A stretch of DNA of 30,030 nucleotides from a virus: positions 1 to 30,030 of IMG/VR virus record IMGVR_UViG_3300030331_002347; one strand, given 5' to 3'. The notes beneath the pieces were generated by a model, which worked only from the letters and a program-made list of their open reading frames with translations, ran no database searches and had not been told where the DNA came from. The position numbers were made by a program, and so were the translations under genes. Shown one piece after another: positions 14,379 to 21,474 of the stretch (the first letter of the stretch is position 1; each line of letters starts with the position of its first letter).

Positions 14379-14591
14379 ATGAGCAAAGGGCGAGGACACG
14401 CTGGCGGTCAAAGCAACTTCCACAAAACCAAGGACCGCGAAAAAACAAGCTATTATCATGACGTGTATTATGGGCTCAGCAGTTCGGTAACGAAGGCTTG
14501 CGATGCATTCTTTAAGTCGCGAAACATGGATCCTCTCCGCTACAATGAAATCAAGACTTCTAACTCAAAAAAACAAAACAAGGACAAATGA
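14379..14591 (+). CDS. Small basic protein, unknown function
   Basis: A 70-aa protein, Lys/Arg-, Tyr- and Ser-rich: SKGRGHAGGQSNFHKTKDR, then YYHDVYYGLSSSVTKACDAF and a Lys/Asn-rich tail. There is no recognisable domain. ATG 14379 is preferred, although a TTG directly precedes it in frame (14376). Its last bases overlap the next start as ATGA (14588-14591), indicating coupled translation. Confidence 0.55.
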   Translation: MSKGRGHAGGQSNFHKTKDREKTSYYHDVYYGLSSSVTKACDAFFKSRNMDPLRYNEIKTSNSKKQNKDK

Positions 14592-14788
14592 ACCTATTCT
14601 TTTTATTGCTGTTGCTTTTTGGCCTCCTTGTCATGGCTTGCGTGTTGATTAGCGACAACTTGGACGAAGACGGCAACTCGAAGACACCTTTTGGTGTTCT
14701 TCTTGAAGCAACTATGCGAGGCTTCTTGGTAGTTATTGCTTTATCGGCTTTCTGGCTTGTCACTTCGTTAATTTTTTCCCTTCACTAA
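14588..14788 (+). CDS. Small two-pass membrane protein
   Basis: A 66-aa protein with hydrophobic segments at residues about 2-21 (NLFFLLLLLFGLLVMACVLI) and about 46-64 (LVVIALSAFWLVTSLIFSL), separated by an acidic then neutral linker (SDNLDEDGNSKTPFG). The termini would face the same side. The size and topology fit either a class II holin or an early membrane effector, and no family is recognised. It is coupled to the preceding gene by an ATGA overlap. It lies three genes before the amidase in an early-type region, which favours an early effector but leaves a lysis role possible. Confidence 0.65.
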   Translation: MNLFFLLLLLFGLLVMACVLISDNLDEDGNSKTPFGVLLEATMRGFLVVIALSAFWLVTSLIFSLH

Positions 14789-14807
14789 ACAAAACAAAAC
14801 CAACTAC

Positions 14808-15020
14808 ATGAAAAACAAAACAGATACGGTGTGGGCCGTTATGTGTCCCGCTTGGGGCACCGTGATTAGCCTATATTCCACCAAAGAATTAGCGGATATC
14901 TCTGCTTCAATCATGAGCGCCGAAACGGACACCTTGCACGACGTGAAAGAGTTCGAAATCTTTTCGAGCCTAGAACCTAAGGTTGCCCTTGGCGAAACTC
15001 AACTAGAGTTGGATGTATGA
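14808..15020 (+). CDS. Small acidic protein upstream of the endolysin
   Basis: A 70-aa protein with a strand-like start (TVWAVMCPAWGTVISLYST), a helix (KELADISASIMSAETDTL) and a C-terminal acidic part (EFEIFSSLEPKVALGETQLE). No family is recognised and it has no membrane segment. Its stop overlaps the amidase start as ATGA (15017-15020), so the two are probably co-translated. Confidence 0.6.
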   Translation: MKNKTDTVWAVMCPAWGTVISLYSTKELADISASIMSAETDTLHDVKEFEIFSSLEPKVALGETQLELDV

Positions 15021-15691
15021 ATAAAAGTAAGACAGAAACTATTTCTGAGTTAAACAGGGCCATAAGGATTCTTGAGCAAACAAGGGATTCTCTTTTGCCT
15101 TCTCTGAAGCCCAAAAATTTCGAAGGCAGGAGGTTAGCTATTTGCGTTGGACATAGCAGGGCGGACGACGATGGGGCTACGGCTCCGGGAGGAGTTAATG
15201 AATACGCATTCAACAAGCCGATCGCCCACGCAGTGAAGGCAAACCTTGAGGCTCTTGGGTGTGATGTTCTAGCTGTTGATCGTTACGAAGGGAATGATTA
15301 CACATCTGCTATGAAATGGCTTGCTCCCGTTGTCTCTCAGTTTGGAGCCGAGGCTGTTATTGAGCTGCATTTCAACAGTGCGGAAGATCGCTCTGCAACT
15401 GGCTTTGAGACACTAATTGCAGGAAGCCAGCGGGGAACCATCCTTGGTAACTGTTTGCAGGGATCAATGGCTGAGTTGTTTACCGGAGAACCAGACAGGG
15501 GCGTAAAGGTTGTGCGTAGCAGATCCGAAAGAGGCGGGGCTTTTCTTTATATAAACAAACCACCAGCTGCTATTCTAGAGCCCTTTTTTGCGAGCAACGC
15601 AGGATCTTGGGACACCTACAAGGACCGGCGAGATGACATAGCTCACGCCTATACCATGGGACTTATTAGTTATCTTGAGAAGGTATCATAA
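15017..15691 (+). CDS. N-acetylmuramoyl-L-alanine amidase endolysin (Amidase_3-like)
   Basis: A 224-aa zinc amidase that cleaves the lactyl-peptide bond of peptidoglycan. The Amidase_3 signature is complete: H46 in CVGHS, E62 in GGVNEYAFN, H118 in IELHFNS as metal ligands, and catalytic E188 in AAILEPFF. Residues 1-32 form a short amphipathic helix ahead of the domain, and there is no signal peptide, so release would need the holin. T7 lysozyme (gp3.5) is an unrelated Amidase_2 enzyme that also inhibits the RNA polymerase; here a different amidase family sits upstream of the RNA polymerase gene. Whether it also regulates the polymerase is not visible. Confidence 0.92.
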   Translation: MNKSKTETISELNRAIRILEQTRDSLLPSLKPKNFEGRRLAICVGHSRADDDGATAPGGVNEYAFNKPIAHAVKANLEALGCDVLAVDRYEGNDYTSAMKWLAPVVSQFGAEAVIELHFNSAEDRSATGFETLIAGSQRGTILGNCLQGSMAELFTGEPDRGVKVVRSRSERGGAFLYINKPPAAILEPFFASNAGSWDTYKDRRDDIAHAYTMGLISYLEKVS

Positions 15692-15707
15692 CTAACTTTC
15701 TTTTTCT

Positions 15708-16745
15708 ATGCCTATACGAGCAAACAAGAACAAGTGGTTGGCAGACATCATGCTTGATCGCATTCGATATCGTAAACAATTCGACACTGTAGAGGAGGCT
15801 CAAGTCTTCGAAGCAGAACTCCGTAAAAGAAACAAGCTAGGGGAGCCGATTGATGCACTGATAGAAACTAAGGAGACCAGTCCAACGGTTACTTTTGGCG
15901 ACATAAGTGACAAGACGTTTGCCCGTTATTGGGCTGGTAGTAAAAACGAAGAGCAGTGTATCAGTAACATGAAGATCCTGGAGGAGTTCTTTGGATCAGA
16001 GACTCCTATAAAGGACATCACAGTTCACCGAATAGATGATTTTATAGGTCACCTTCAGTCCCTCAACAGAGCGCCCGCTACTATCAATCAGAAGCTTGCA
16101 AGTCTCTCAAAGATCATCCGGTTTGCCCACGAACGGGGCTACCTAGAAACCAAGCCAAGGATTGAGAAAGTTACTCAGCCTAGCAACGAAAGGCTTGTTT
16201 TCTTTGATTACGATGTAGAAGCAGACATCCTTGACTATCTATCAGACAACGAACCAGCCTTTTTTGATTGGTTTATCTTTGCAATAGACACCGGAATACG
16301 ACCGGGAGAGATGGAATTACTTACAAAAAGGTCTTTCCGAAGAGATCCAGTTCTTGGATTGGTGGTGGATGTAAGAGAGGTGAAGAACACTGCAGGAACA
16401 TCAGAGCAGCGCACGATCCCACTTACAGAGAGGGCAGTGAGTGCTGTGAGGAGACAGATGCGAGACACTGACCACCCATTTGGAACGTGGACAGAAGACG
16501 CCCGCCGGATTGTTTGGAAAAAGGTCCGAAAAAATGTAGATATGGACCCTGACTTAGTTCCTTATTGTTGTAGGCACACCACCGCTACCCGACTCGTTCA
16601 ACAGGGGGTCAACCTCAAAGCTATCCAGCAATGGATGGGTCACAAGACGTTAGATATGACGCTCAAGTATGTGAAGTTAGTTCCGACAGATCTTATCTTT
16701 GGAAAGAACGCCCTTGAGAAACCACAGCACGAACGAGTCGCATGA
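15708..16745 (+). CDS. int: Tyrosine integrase
   Basis: A 345-aa site-specific recombinase. The N-terminal 45 residues (basic, WLADIMLDRIRYRKQF) look like an arm-site binding domain. Residues about 60-150 are the SAM-like core-binding domain (TINQKLASLSKIIRFAHERG). The catalytic set is R198 in GIRPGE, K226, R289 in PYCCRHT, H312 in MGHKT and the nucleophile Y321 in LKYVKL. The first His of the HxxR box is Tyr here (Y286), a variation seen in other phage integrases. Integrases in the same place, before the RNA polymerase, occur in some marine T7-like phages and imply a possible lysogenic state. I see no repressor or clear attP. The stop overlaps the next gene as ATGA. Confidence 0.95.
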   Translation: MPIRANKNKWLADIMLDRIRYRKQFDTVEEAQVFEAELRKRNKLGEPIDALIETKETSPTVTFGDISDKTFARYWAGSKNEEQCISNMKILEEFFGSETPIKDITVHRIDDFIGHLQSLNRAPATINQKLASLSKIIRFAHERGYLETKPRIEKVTQPSNERLVFFDYDVEADILDYLSDNEPAFFDWFIFAIDTGIRPGEMELLTKRSFRRDPVLGLVVDVREVKNTAGTSEQRTIPLTERAVSAVRRQMRDTDHPFGTWTEDARRIVWKKVRKNVDMDPDLVPYCCRHTTATRLVQQGVNLKAIQQWMGHKTLDMTLKYVKLVPTDLIFGKNALEKPQHERVA

Positions 16746-16921
16746 CTGAGGAAGAAAGAGCATACCTAGCATCCCAGATGTTGGTCCTGCGAAACCAAAT
16801 GGCTGATTGCTCGAACCGCATTGAAATCTTGAAGGCAAAAAGAGCAGACATAAACAAGCGTCTGAAGGGGTTGCGGGCGAGTCTTGAGCGGGACAAAATT
16901 GAGAAGGTAAGTGACTGGTAG
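16742..16921 (+). CDS. Small coiled-coil protein downstream of the integrase
   Basis: A 59-aa frame starting within the integrase stop (ATGA), with a continuous heptad-like helix: MTEEERAYLASQMLVLRNQM, then ADCSNRIEILKAKRADINKR and LKGLRASLERDKIEKVSDW. It is highly charged with Leu/Ile/Met at regular spacing, so it would probably dimerise. No family is recognised. Coupling to the integrase and small size would suit a directionality factor or regulator, but there is no DNA-binding motif such as a winged helix. It ends 37 bp before a strong terminator. Confidence 0.65.
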   Translation: MTEEERAYLASQMLVLRNQMADCSNRIEILKAKRADINKRLKGLRASLERDKIEKVSDW

Positions 16922-16958
16922 GCAGAACTAAACATTTCATGGTGTTGTGTGTAAAATG

Positions 16959-17008
16959 GCGGGGAGAATCGATGGGTAAACCTGTTTGATTCTCCCCGCT
17001 TCTTTTTT
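16959..17008 (+). terminator. Strong intrinsic terminator before the RNA polymerase gene
   Basis: GCGGGGAGAATC (16959-16970) pairs perfectly with GATTCTCCCCGC (16988-16999), a 12-bp GC-rich stem with a 17-nt loop, directly followed by a T-rich run (17000-17008). This is a textbook intrinsic terminator for the + strand. It closes the early/endolysin/integrase transcript 21 bp before the RNA polymerase start codon. Confidence 0.8.
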
Positions 17009-17029
17009 AATTAAAAAAAAATAACAACG

Positions 17030-19459
17030 ATGGAAGTCCCTCTTACACAAGAAGAACTGAACGAAGACATGACTATGATTGGGGTCGGAAGATATCGGTC
17101 TCACACCGCGCAGGCCAAGGCTAGGGAGGGGGAGGGTGATACCAAGTATGGCCAGAGATTGATGCGAGCAGCTCTTCCAAAGTTTGCCAAGGGGATTGAA
17201 GACATGATTAACGGTTGGAATCACGCCAACAAATCAAGATGGCAACATGACCTGATGGATATGAAGCCAGAGGTGATTGGGTTTATTGCCTTGAGGAGTT
17301 GCCTTGATCGGATCACAGCACGCAAGACGATGAACAGCCTTGCCTGTTTTGTTGGGGCTAGAATTGAGGATCAAGTGAGGTGTGACTTCCTTGTTAAGCA
17401 TTCAGAAAAAGGGGAAGGGATAATCCTTGGTGCAAAGAGACGCAAGAAGGCTGGCGTGAATCACATACGGACACACGTACGCCGCTCCATGATGCACGAA
17501 GCCAACAAGGGACTGATGGAGGCCTTTGATGCGTGGACGCAAAGAGACAGAGCAAACTGTGGAGCTTGGCTTGTTGAGCTGTTGAGGGACTGCACTGGAC
17601 TGATTGAATACGTATACATTCAACAGAAGGCAGGACGCAAAAGGGCAACAAGATTTGTAGTGGCTACACAAACGACCCTTGATTGGGTGGAGAACTTTAA
17701 CACAGACAGAGAGTTACTTGAGCCTTTCTGGCTTCCAACAGCAGAAACACCAAGAGAGTGGGAGAACATATGGGATGGTGGGTATGATACAGCAGGAACA
17801 ACGCTACCCAAGCTGCCCTTCATAAAGACAAGAAATATGGAGCACCTACGGGAAGCACCAGCCGTTATTTCTGAGCCAATGGAGGCTTGCAATCTTATCC
17901 AGCAGACACCTTGGAGGGTGAACAGTGAGGTTCTTGATGTTACAAGGTGGGCTTGGGAGAACTCTCTTGAGATCACAGGCTTTCCATCGAGAGAAGACGA
18001 GACGCTACCACCATTTTCAAAAGCAATCCATGAAAACAAAGAGGCACTGACAAGGTGGAAGATGATGGCTGCTGGTGTTTACAAAAGAAACGCATCCACG
18101 AAATCCAGAAGGCTACTTGTGGGCAAGGTGCTTTATTTAGCTGACAAGATGAGGGCCACCAGGTTCTTTTATCCAAGCAACTGTGACTTCAGAGGTAGGG
18201 TCTACAATATCCCTAGTTTTCTGGGCATTCAGGGGCCTGACATGTGCCGTGGGCTTTTGAGGTTCTTTCGTGGTGAGAAGGTAAAAACAAACGAAGCCTA
18301 CAGGTGGCTTGCGATTCACGGGGCGAACACATGGGGTTACGACAAGGTCACTTTGGACAAGCGCGTAGAGTGGGCAAACGACTTTGCAAAGGATGCACAA
18401 AGAATAGCAGCCAATCCAAAAAAAGAACTCCTTTGGACTGAAGCAGACAAACCATTTCAGTTTCTTGGTTGGTGTTTTGAGTGGGCCAAGCTGACATCTA
18501 CAGGAAAGCTTGAGACTTTTCTTCCGGTGTCTATGGATGCGAGTAACAACGGCTTGCAGATTCTTTCAATGCTTATTCGGGACCCGTATGGAATGAGTGC
18601 AACCAATGTGCTTCCTACAGAGACACCAGCAGACATCTACAAGGTGGTAGCAGAGAGGGTAGAGGCGTATCTCAGAAAGGATGCTAGTGAAGGACGAGTG
18701 TTCTCAAAGGAGTGGCTTCAGTTTGGAATCACTAGGTCAACATGCAAGCGTCCTGTGATGTGTTACAGCTACGGGCTGACTAGCTACAGTAACAGGGCTT
18801 ATGTTGTGGAGTGGTTCGAGGATGAGATCCATGACAGAAAAAGAACGAGTCCATTTGATCCAAGAGAAAAGATTATGGCAACAAACTATCTTGCAACACT
18901 TGTTTGGAGGGGTATCGAGGAGGTGCTTGAGAAACCAAAAGAGGTCATGCAGTGGTTCCAACAGTGCAGCCGATTGATAAGCGACAAGCAACGCCCTTTG
19001 TTTTGGAATAGCCCAAGTGGATTTCCTGTGGTGCAGGATTACAAGCAGCTTCACAGCAAACGAGTAAAGACATGGGTGTCAGGCGAGGCAACTTGGATTC
19101 GCTTTAACGAAGAAAGCGACAAGATATGCAGGAGGAAACAAGCCAACGGAGTTAGTCCTAACTTTGTTCATGCCCTTGATGCTTCTGCTCTTCACAAGAC
19201 TGTAGTTAGGGCCAACCGGGAGGCAGGGATCTACGATTTCGCAATGGTGCATGACAGCTATGGAACACATGCAACAAAGTGTGATGACCTCTCGCGAATA
19301 CTTAGGGATGTCTTTGTAAATATGTTTGAGGTTGACTTACTATCTGATTGGGCTAAACAACTGTCTGTTCAGCATCCTGACATTTCATTTCCATCTCCAC
19401 CTCAGTTTGGAGAGGCTAAAATAACAAAGATCCATGACTCAACTTACTTCTTTAGCTAG
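17030..19459 (+). CDS. T7-like single-subunit DNA-directed RNA polymerase
   Basis: An 809-aa polymerase (T7: 883 aa) that would transcribe the phage middle and late genes from its own promoters. Active-site residues are all present: D503 in SMDASNNGLQ (T7 D537), K573 and Y581 in CKRPVMCYSYG (T7 K631, Y639), and D742 in VHDSYGT (T7 D812). The FRGRVY block that precedes the palm domain and the NFVHALDAS.L.KTV block before the last aspartate also match. The C-terminus ends in aromatic YFFS, comparable to the FAFA foot in T7. It starts in an A-rich leader 21 bp after a terminator and its 3' end overlaps the methyltransferase gene by 26 bp. The N-terminal promoter-recognition part is shorter than in T7. 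Confidence 0.97.
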   Translation: MEVPLTQEELNEDMTMIGVGRYRSHTAQAKAREGEGDTKYGQRLMRAALPKFAKGIEDMINGWNHANKSRWQHDLMDMKPEVIGFIALRSCLDRITARKTMNSLACFVGARIEDQVRCDFLVKHSEKGEGIILGAKRRKKAGVNHIRTHVRRSMMHEANKGLMEAFDAWTQRDRANCGAWLVELLRDCTGLIEYVYIQQKAGRKRATRFVVATQTTLDWVENFNTDRELLEPFWLPTAETPREWENIWDGGYDTAGTTLPKLPFIKTRNMEHLREAPAVISEPMEACNLIQQTPWRVNSEVLDVTRWAWENSLEITGFPSREDETLPPFSKAIHENKEALTRWKMMAAGVYKRNASTKSRRLLVGKVLYLADKMRATRFFYPSNCDFRGRVYNIPSFLGIQGPDMCRGLLRFFRGEKVKTNEAYRWLAIHGANTWGYDKVTLDKRVEWANDFAKDAQRIAANPKKELLWTEADKPFQFLGWCFEWAKLTSTGKLETFLPVSMDASNNGLQILSMLIRDPYGMSATNVLPTETPADIYKVVAERVEAYLRKDASEGRVFSKEWLQFGITRSTCKRPVMCYSYGLTSYSNRAYVVEWFEDEIHDRKRTSPFDPREKIMATNYLATLVWRGIEEVLEKPKEVMQWFQQCSRLISDKQRPLFWNSPSGFPVVQDYKQLHSKRVKTWVSGEATWIRFNEESDKICRRKQANGVSPNFVHALDASALHKTVVRANREAGIYDFAMVHDSYGTHATKCDDLSRILRDVFVNMFEVDLLSDWAKQLSVQHPDISFPSPPQFGEAKITKIHDSTYFFS

Positions 19460-20309
19460 AGATAATGATAGTCATACCCAAACAGTTACACACCTCTCAG
19501 TTTGTTCAGGATATGACGGACTTGGGCTTGGACTCGCAAGAGTTTTCGGAGCAATCAGTCCAGTGTTTCATGTGGAGATCGAAGCCTTCGCCGTGGCAAA
19601 CTTGGTTGCGAAGATGGAAACGAATCAAATGGCTCCAGCTCCTATCTGGACGGACCTTAAAACCTTCCCATTCCAAGAGTTTCGTAACAAGGTGGACATT
19701 CTCTCTGCCGGTTACCCCTGCCAACCCTTTAGCACTAATGGAAAGCGCAAAGGTAAAAAAGACGGAAGAGCTTTGTGGTGGCACATTGCAAATGGAATTT
19801 GGGTTTGCAGACCATCCCTTGTGTTCCTCGAAAACGTCGAAGGACACATCACCCTCGGACTTAGAGAAGTCCTTAGCGATTTGGAAACGCTTGGTTACAA
19901 AACGGCGTGGGGAATATTCTCAGCGTCTGAAGTTGGCGCACCCCACAGAAGAAAAAGAGTCTTCGTATTGGCCCACACCAACGACAGCGGAAGCAATGAA
20001 GATTTCAAACAATCCAAACTTTGGGCAGCTAGGACTCAGCAACCATCCAAAGATTCATGGCTTCGAGGTGGACAGGGAGAAGCTACACAAAGACAGGAAG
20101 GGAGATACAAAAGCGAAATGTTCCCAGCAACCCCAGAAGGAGAACCCAGAGAGTGGGAAGTGTCGCGGACAGTTGAGCGTAGAGTTCGTGGAGCAGCTCA
20201 TGGGGGTGACTGTAGGGTGGACAGACTTCTCATGCTGGGAAACGGAGTCGTTCCTGCCCAAGCAGAAAAAGCATTTAGAACTTTAGCCTATGAACTATGG
20301 GGACAATAG
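19434..20309 (+). CDS. C5-cytosine DNA methyltransferase
   Basis: A 291-aa orphan methylase. Motif I is SVCSGYDGLGLGL (residues about 22-34), motif IV is GYPCQPFS with catalytic C96, motif VI is ENV at 133-135, motif VIII is GAPHRRKRVFVLA (168-180), and motif X is RLLMLGNGVVPAQAEKAF near the C-terminus (GN at 269-270). The stretch between motifs VIII and X, about 80 residues, is a short target-recognition region. No restriction partner is present, so it probably protects phage DNA against host restriction or alters host gene expression. The start overlaps the RNA polymerase gene by 26 bp. A long open frame in another phase overlaps nearly all of it. Confidence 0.94.
   Translation: MTQLTSLARDNDSHTQTVTHLSVCSGYDGLGLGLARVFGAISPVFHVEIEAFAVANLVAKMETNQMAPAPIWTDLKTFPFQEFRNKVDILSAGYPCQPFSTNGKRKGKKDGRALWWHIANGIWVCRPSLVFLENVEGHITLGLREVLSDLETLGYKTAWGIFSASEVGAPHRRKRVFVLAHTNDSGSNEDFKQSKLWAARTQQPSKDSWLRGGQGEATQRQEGRYKSEMFPATPEGEPREWEVSRTVERRVRGAAHGGDCRVDRLLMLGNGVVPAQAEKAFRTLAYELWGQ
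19465..20286 (+). CDS. Out-of-frame ORF inside the methyltransferase gene with methylase-like motifs
   Basis: A 273-codon frame runs in the +1 phase across nearly the whole methyltransferase gene without a stop. Its C-terminal third reads SSYWPTPTTAEAM (W at 19969), then LSVEFVEQLMGVTVGWTDF (20176-20229) and CWETESF. I recognise this motif chain (WPTP..., VE.LMG...GWTD) from the C-terminal parts of phage cytosine-methylase-related proteins. In the main frame the same bases encode motif X (LGNGVVP). Either both frames are translated, or this phase is the remnant or source of a variant C-terminus. The start and expression are uncertain; a shadow cannot be excluded. Confidence 0.4.
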   Translation: MIVIPKQLHTSQFVQDMTDLGLDSQEFSEQSVQCFMWRSKPSPWQTWLRRWKRIKWLQLLSGRTLKPSHSKSFVTRWTFSLPVTPANPLALMESAKVKKTEELCGGTLQMEFGFADHPLCSSKTSKDTSPSDLEKSLAIWKRLVTKRRGEYSQRLKLAHPTEEKESSYWPTPTTAEAMKISNNPNFGQLGLSNHPKIHGFEVDREKLHKDRKGDTKAKCSQQPQKENPESGKCRGQLSVEFVEQLMGVTVGWTDFSCWETESFLPKQKKHLEL

Positions 20310-20539
20310 ATAAGTCAACAAATGAGCTGATCAATGGGTGGAATAGTTTAGCCCAAGCAGCAGTAAACTTTGGATTACTTAAAAAAGCCCGCGATGATGG
20401 AGAAGACATTGACCCACAAGCATTTGATTTCAGTGAGAAAGAATTAGTAACCAGCGCAAGATTGTTTGCAATGCTTTGCGATGTTTACATTACAGACAAA
20501 CCAAAAAACAACGAAAGGAAAGATAACGATGGCAAATAA
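20297..20539 (+). CDS. Small acidic helical protein, unknown function
   Basis: An 80-aa protein overlapping the methyltransferase end by 13 bp and the SSB start by 11 bp. The sequence is helical with a mixed-charge C-terminus: STNELINGWNSLAQAAVNFG, then FDFSEKELVTSARLFAMLCD and a tail rich in Lys, Asn, Asp and Glu. No family is recognised. Being wedged between overlapping replication genes makes it probably real and co-translated. Confidence 0.65.
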   Translation: MGTIDKSTNELINGWNSLAQAAVNFGLLKKARDDGEDIDPQAFDFSEKELVTSARLFAMLCDVYITDKPKNNERKDNDGK

Positions 20540-21140
20540 AATAATGACCACCCCCGCAGGTAGAGCTTTTTGGCCCCGCCTGACAGAACCTGACACTGCA
20601 TTTAATCCCGCTGGGGTTTATAGCGCAAAGATTCATGTGCGTGAAAACGATTTCAAAGTCTTTGATGCTGAGATAAGAAAAATCTATAAGGCATATCATG
20701 CCAACGTAGAAAAAGAGACGGGCAAACCGCATGGAGAAAGTGAGGGGTATCCTTGCAGTATTACGAAGGAAGGAGACTTCCAAATATATGCAAAGCAGGT
20801 AGCAAAGAAGCTAACCGATAAGGGAGTTCTTGAGTTCTCTGTTGCGTTGGTTGATTCAAAGGGAAACAAGATAGACCAAAAACCCAACGTGGGTAATGGT
20901 TCGATCTTAAAGCTTTCCGTTGAGCCTGTTTGTTGGTCTATGAATCAAAAGGGAGCAGGGCTAGTAACTGGTATTTCTCTTCGACTGAGGGCAGCACAAA
21001 TCATTGAGCTGAAGGAATTCGGCGGTGGTGGTAGTGACTTTGGTTTTGGTGATGAAGGTGACGGCTTTGTGAGCGAAACCTTTGAGACGGAGTTTGAAAA
21101 CGAGGAAGAAAACAACAAGCAAACCGGTATACCGTTCTAA
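20529..21140 (+). CDS. ssDNA-binding protein (T7 gp2.5-like)
   Basis: A 203-aa protein matching T7 gp2.5: an N-terminal AGRAFWPRLTEPDTAFNPAG segment, an OB-fold core ending with VDSKGNKI...GNGSILKLSVEP, then GISLRLRAAQIIELKEFGGG, which aligns with the corresponding region of gp2.5. The C-terminal 35 residues are acidic and finish in Phe (GIPF). In T7 this acidic tail with a terminal Phe contacts the polymerase and helicase. The protein coats single strands and promotes annealing during replication and recombination. The ATG at 20529 is chosen over 20466 because it follows a purine-rich AAAGGAAAG and yields the family N-terminus. The tail region overlaps endonuclease I. Confidence 0.93.
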   Translation: MANKIMTTPAGRAFWPRLTEPDTAFNPAGVYSAKIHVRENDFKVFDAEIRKIYKAYHANVEKETGKPHGESEGYPCSITKEGDFQIYAKQVAKKLTDKGVLEFSVALVDSKGNKIDQKPNVGNGSILKLSVEPVCWSMNQKGAGLVTGISLRLRAAQIIELKEFGGGGSDFGFGDEGDGFVSETFETEFENEEENNKQTGIPF

Positions 21141-21474
21141 GTTTGAAAAGAGGATTGCCTCGGCTCTTTCGGGGGCCGGGGTGTCTTTTTCATACGAGGA
21201 CATGCGGTTGAAATACACGAAGGTCTGTCATTACACGCCTGACTTTGTCTTGTGCAACGGGGTTATTTTGGAGGTAAAAGGTTTCTGGAAACCAGCGGAC
21301 AGAACAAAGCACCTGATGGTTCGACGGGACAATCCTGGATTAGATATTCGATTTGTATTTCAACGGGCAAAAAACACATTGAGTAAAAAAAGCAAAACCA
21401 CATATGGGGACTGGTGCGACAAGCATGGGTTTATGTGGTGCGAAAGAGAGATACCTATATCGTGGCTACCATAG
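21082..21474 (+). CDS. Endonuclease I, Holliday-junction resolvase (gp3-like)
   Basis: A 130-aa nuclease matching T7 gp3. Conserved features are YRSKFEKRIA with the first catalytic Glu, YTPDFVL with the catalytic Asp, and ILEVKGFW with the Glu and Lys of the PD-(D/E)xK centre, then TKHLMVRRDNPGLDIRFVF and TYGDWCDKHG. It resolves branched replication intermediates and degrades host DNA. There is no ATG early enough: the frame opens after a stop at 21070, and TTG 21082 or TTG 21094 are the possible starts. It therefore overlaps the SSB by 47-59 bp, in which the acidic SSB tail and its own basic N-terminus (RRSLKTRKKTTSKP) share the same bases. Confidence 0.95.
   Translation: MRRSLKTRKKTTSKPVYRSKFEKRIASALSGAGVSFSYEDMRLKYTKVCHYTPDFVLCNGVILEVKGFWKPADRTKHLMVRRDNPGLDIRFVFQRAKNTLSKKSKTTYGDWCDKHGFMWCEREIPISWLP

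Noticed and set aside
16980-17000. T-loop-like TTTGATTC that could be a tRNA 3' end and hence an attP core
   Set aside because: The invariant C of the T-loop is missing and the flanking T-stem does not pair; the sequence is better explained as the right arm of the terminator.
17620-18039. Minus-strand 139-codon frame opposite the RNA polymerase
   Set aside because: It lies wholly opposite conserved polymerase sequence and shows no domain or start context.
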